Positions 63,342-64,000 of a DNA stretch of 64,000 bases are shown piece after piece (positions within the stretch are counted from its first letter, which is position 1; each line of letters opens with the position of its first letter). A model generated the notes under the pieces. The model did no database searches and had not been told where the DNA came from. It worked only from the letters and a program-made list of their open reading frames with translations. Position numbers and translations under genes: made by a program. Source of the stretch: Eubacterium nodatum ATCC 33099 (GTDB taxonomy: Bacteria; Bacillota; Clostridia; Peptostreptococcales; Anaerovoracaceae); assembly GCA_000510425.1 (NCBI GenBank), contig AZKM01000029.1, forward strand, positions 1 through 64,000, in the 5' to 3' direction.

Positions 63342-64000
63342 TCAGGACAGAGCCACATCAAGTGCCATCATTACAGTAAATCCTATCGAAAAAAATATTA
63401 CTCCCAGGTTTGAATGTCCTCTCACAGACATCTCAGGGATCAAGTCCTCTACCACCACATAGAGCATAGCACCTGCCGCAAAACTCAAAAGATAAGGAAG
63501 TACAGGCAGGATAAAAACTGAAGCAGCTATTGTCAAGCTCATTCCCAATGGCTCCACAGCACCGGACAATGCTCCCAGAAAAAATGCTCTTCCTTTAGGA
63601 ACGCCCTCACTCCTAAGGGGCATGGAAATTATGGCTCCCTCAGGAAAATTTTGAATTGCAATTCCCACGGCCAAAGCAAGTGCCGCCCCCTCTGTAATCC
63701 CCTTTTGACCTGACAAAAGACCTGCATAAACGATACCTACGGCCATTCCCTCAGGAATATTATGAAGTGTAACTGCCAAAACAAGCATGGTTGTTCTCTT
63801 AAGCTTCCAGGACGGTCCTTCAACCTCATTACTCAATCTATGAAGATGCGGGATTATGTGATCTAACAGTAAAAGAAACATTACACCTGCCCAAAATCCT
63901 ATAACTGCAGGTAAAAATGCAAATTTTCCCATAGTACTTGATTGCTCTATGGCAGGTATAATTAAGCTCCAGATAGATGCAGCCACCATTACACCTGCCG
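63342..64000 (-). CDS. ZIP-family metal transporter (5' end beyond window)
   Basis: 219 codons are visible; the frame stays open to the window end, so about 50 N-terminal residues are missing. ZIP metal-site helices: TLHNIPEGMAVGIVYAG (IV) and IQNFPEGAIISMPLR (V). The GufA-type C-terminus GAMLYVVVEDLIPEM is present. It imports divalent cations such as zinc. It is transcribed toward the gpx operon. Confidence 0.92.
   Translation of the reverse strand, partial: AGVMVAASIWSLIIPAIEQSSTMGKFAFLPAVIGFWAGVMFLLLLDHIIPHLHRLSNEVEGPSWKLKRTTMLVLAVTLHNIPEGMAVGIVYAGLLSGQKGITEGAALALAVGIAIQNFPEGAIISMPLRSEGVPKGRAFFLGALSGAVEPLGMSLTIAASVFILPVLPYLLSFAAGAMLYVVVEDLIPEMSVRGHSNLGVIFFSIGFTVMMALDVALS

Noticed and set aside
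1..64000. CRISPR arrays, rRNA genes, prophage or an origin of replication
   Set aside because: No regularly spaced repeats with spacers, no rRNA-like sequence, no phage structural genes and no dnaA/DnaA-box cluster were seen.

Overview
The window is about 64 kb of AT-rich DNA from an anaerobic, low-GC, Gram-positive bacterium, most likely a member of the Clostridia. Evidence for this is the murB-PHP-rapZ and rimP-nusA-rnpM-ylxQ-infB-rbfA-nrnA-truB-ribF-rpsO-pnp gene orders, a single-chain pyruvate:ferredoxin oxidoreductase, a flavodiiron protein and rubrerythrin, strong GGAGG ribosome binding sites, and frequent TTG/GTG starts. Oligopeptide use (CstA), D-serine lyase and PFOR suggest amino-acid or peptide fermentation. 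The species cannot be fixed from the sequence.

Layout. 1-3.7 kb: accessory block with an IS30-type transposase end, a 150-bp direct repeat on each side, a 25-bp inverted repeat inside, a frameshifted lipoprotein gene, a secreted amidase-domain protein and a 27-residue membrane peptide. 3.7-7.5 kb: rapZ, PHP phosphoesterase, murB and an AI-2E family transporter in one operon. 7.6-10.7 kb: a small secreted/membrane gene pair and a SpoVB/MurJ-type flippase bracketed by a broken transposase and a broken ABC-ATPase. 10.8-24.4 kb: YfcE-type phosphoesterase, a sigma-54 activator whose sensor looks like a 3,5-diaminohexanoate dehydrogenase, PFOR, BioY, a PurF-like protein without the catalytic cysteine, a CobD-like aminotransferase, a PrsW-type protease, a second frameshifted lipoprotein gene, and a queuosine-precursor transporter behind a preQ1 riboswitch. 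24.5-35.7 kb: the translation/RNA-decay operon, all on the minus strand, with a promoter and leader hairpin before rimP and a separate promoter plus folded leader before rpsO. 36-43.3 kb: uracil permease, rubrerythrin, flavodiiron protein, D-serine lyase, nitroreductase and a second AI-2E family transporter. 43.4-46.3 kb: decayed accessory region with two diverged copies of one cassette, fragments of hbd and an IS30 transposase, and a candidate folded RNA. 46.3-64 kb: aldehyde dehydrogenase, a TlpA/CXXC/ferredoxin membrane redox module, a DUF4143-type ATPase, CstA, PdxS with its divergent MocR regulator, tRNA-Ser(CGA), a MalT/BTAD regulator, a peroxidase-MarR-CDF-Crp operon, and a ZIP transporter cut by the window end.

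How it fits together: most of the window is chromosomal housekeeping and anaerobic redox metabolism. Oxygen and peroxide defence recurs (rubrerythrin, flavodiiron protein, nitroreductase, thioredoxin-like lipoprotein, glutathione peroxidase with an OhrR-like MarR). Three small accessory islands (0-3.7, 7.6-10.7, 43.4-46.3 kb) carry IS debris, decaying secreted or membrane genes and poly-A frameshifts. The least explained items are the Kdd-like sensor on the sigma-54 activator, the Cys1-less PurF homologue, the duplicated secreted/membrane cassette and the three-stem RNA candidate near 46.0 kb.
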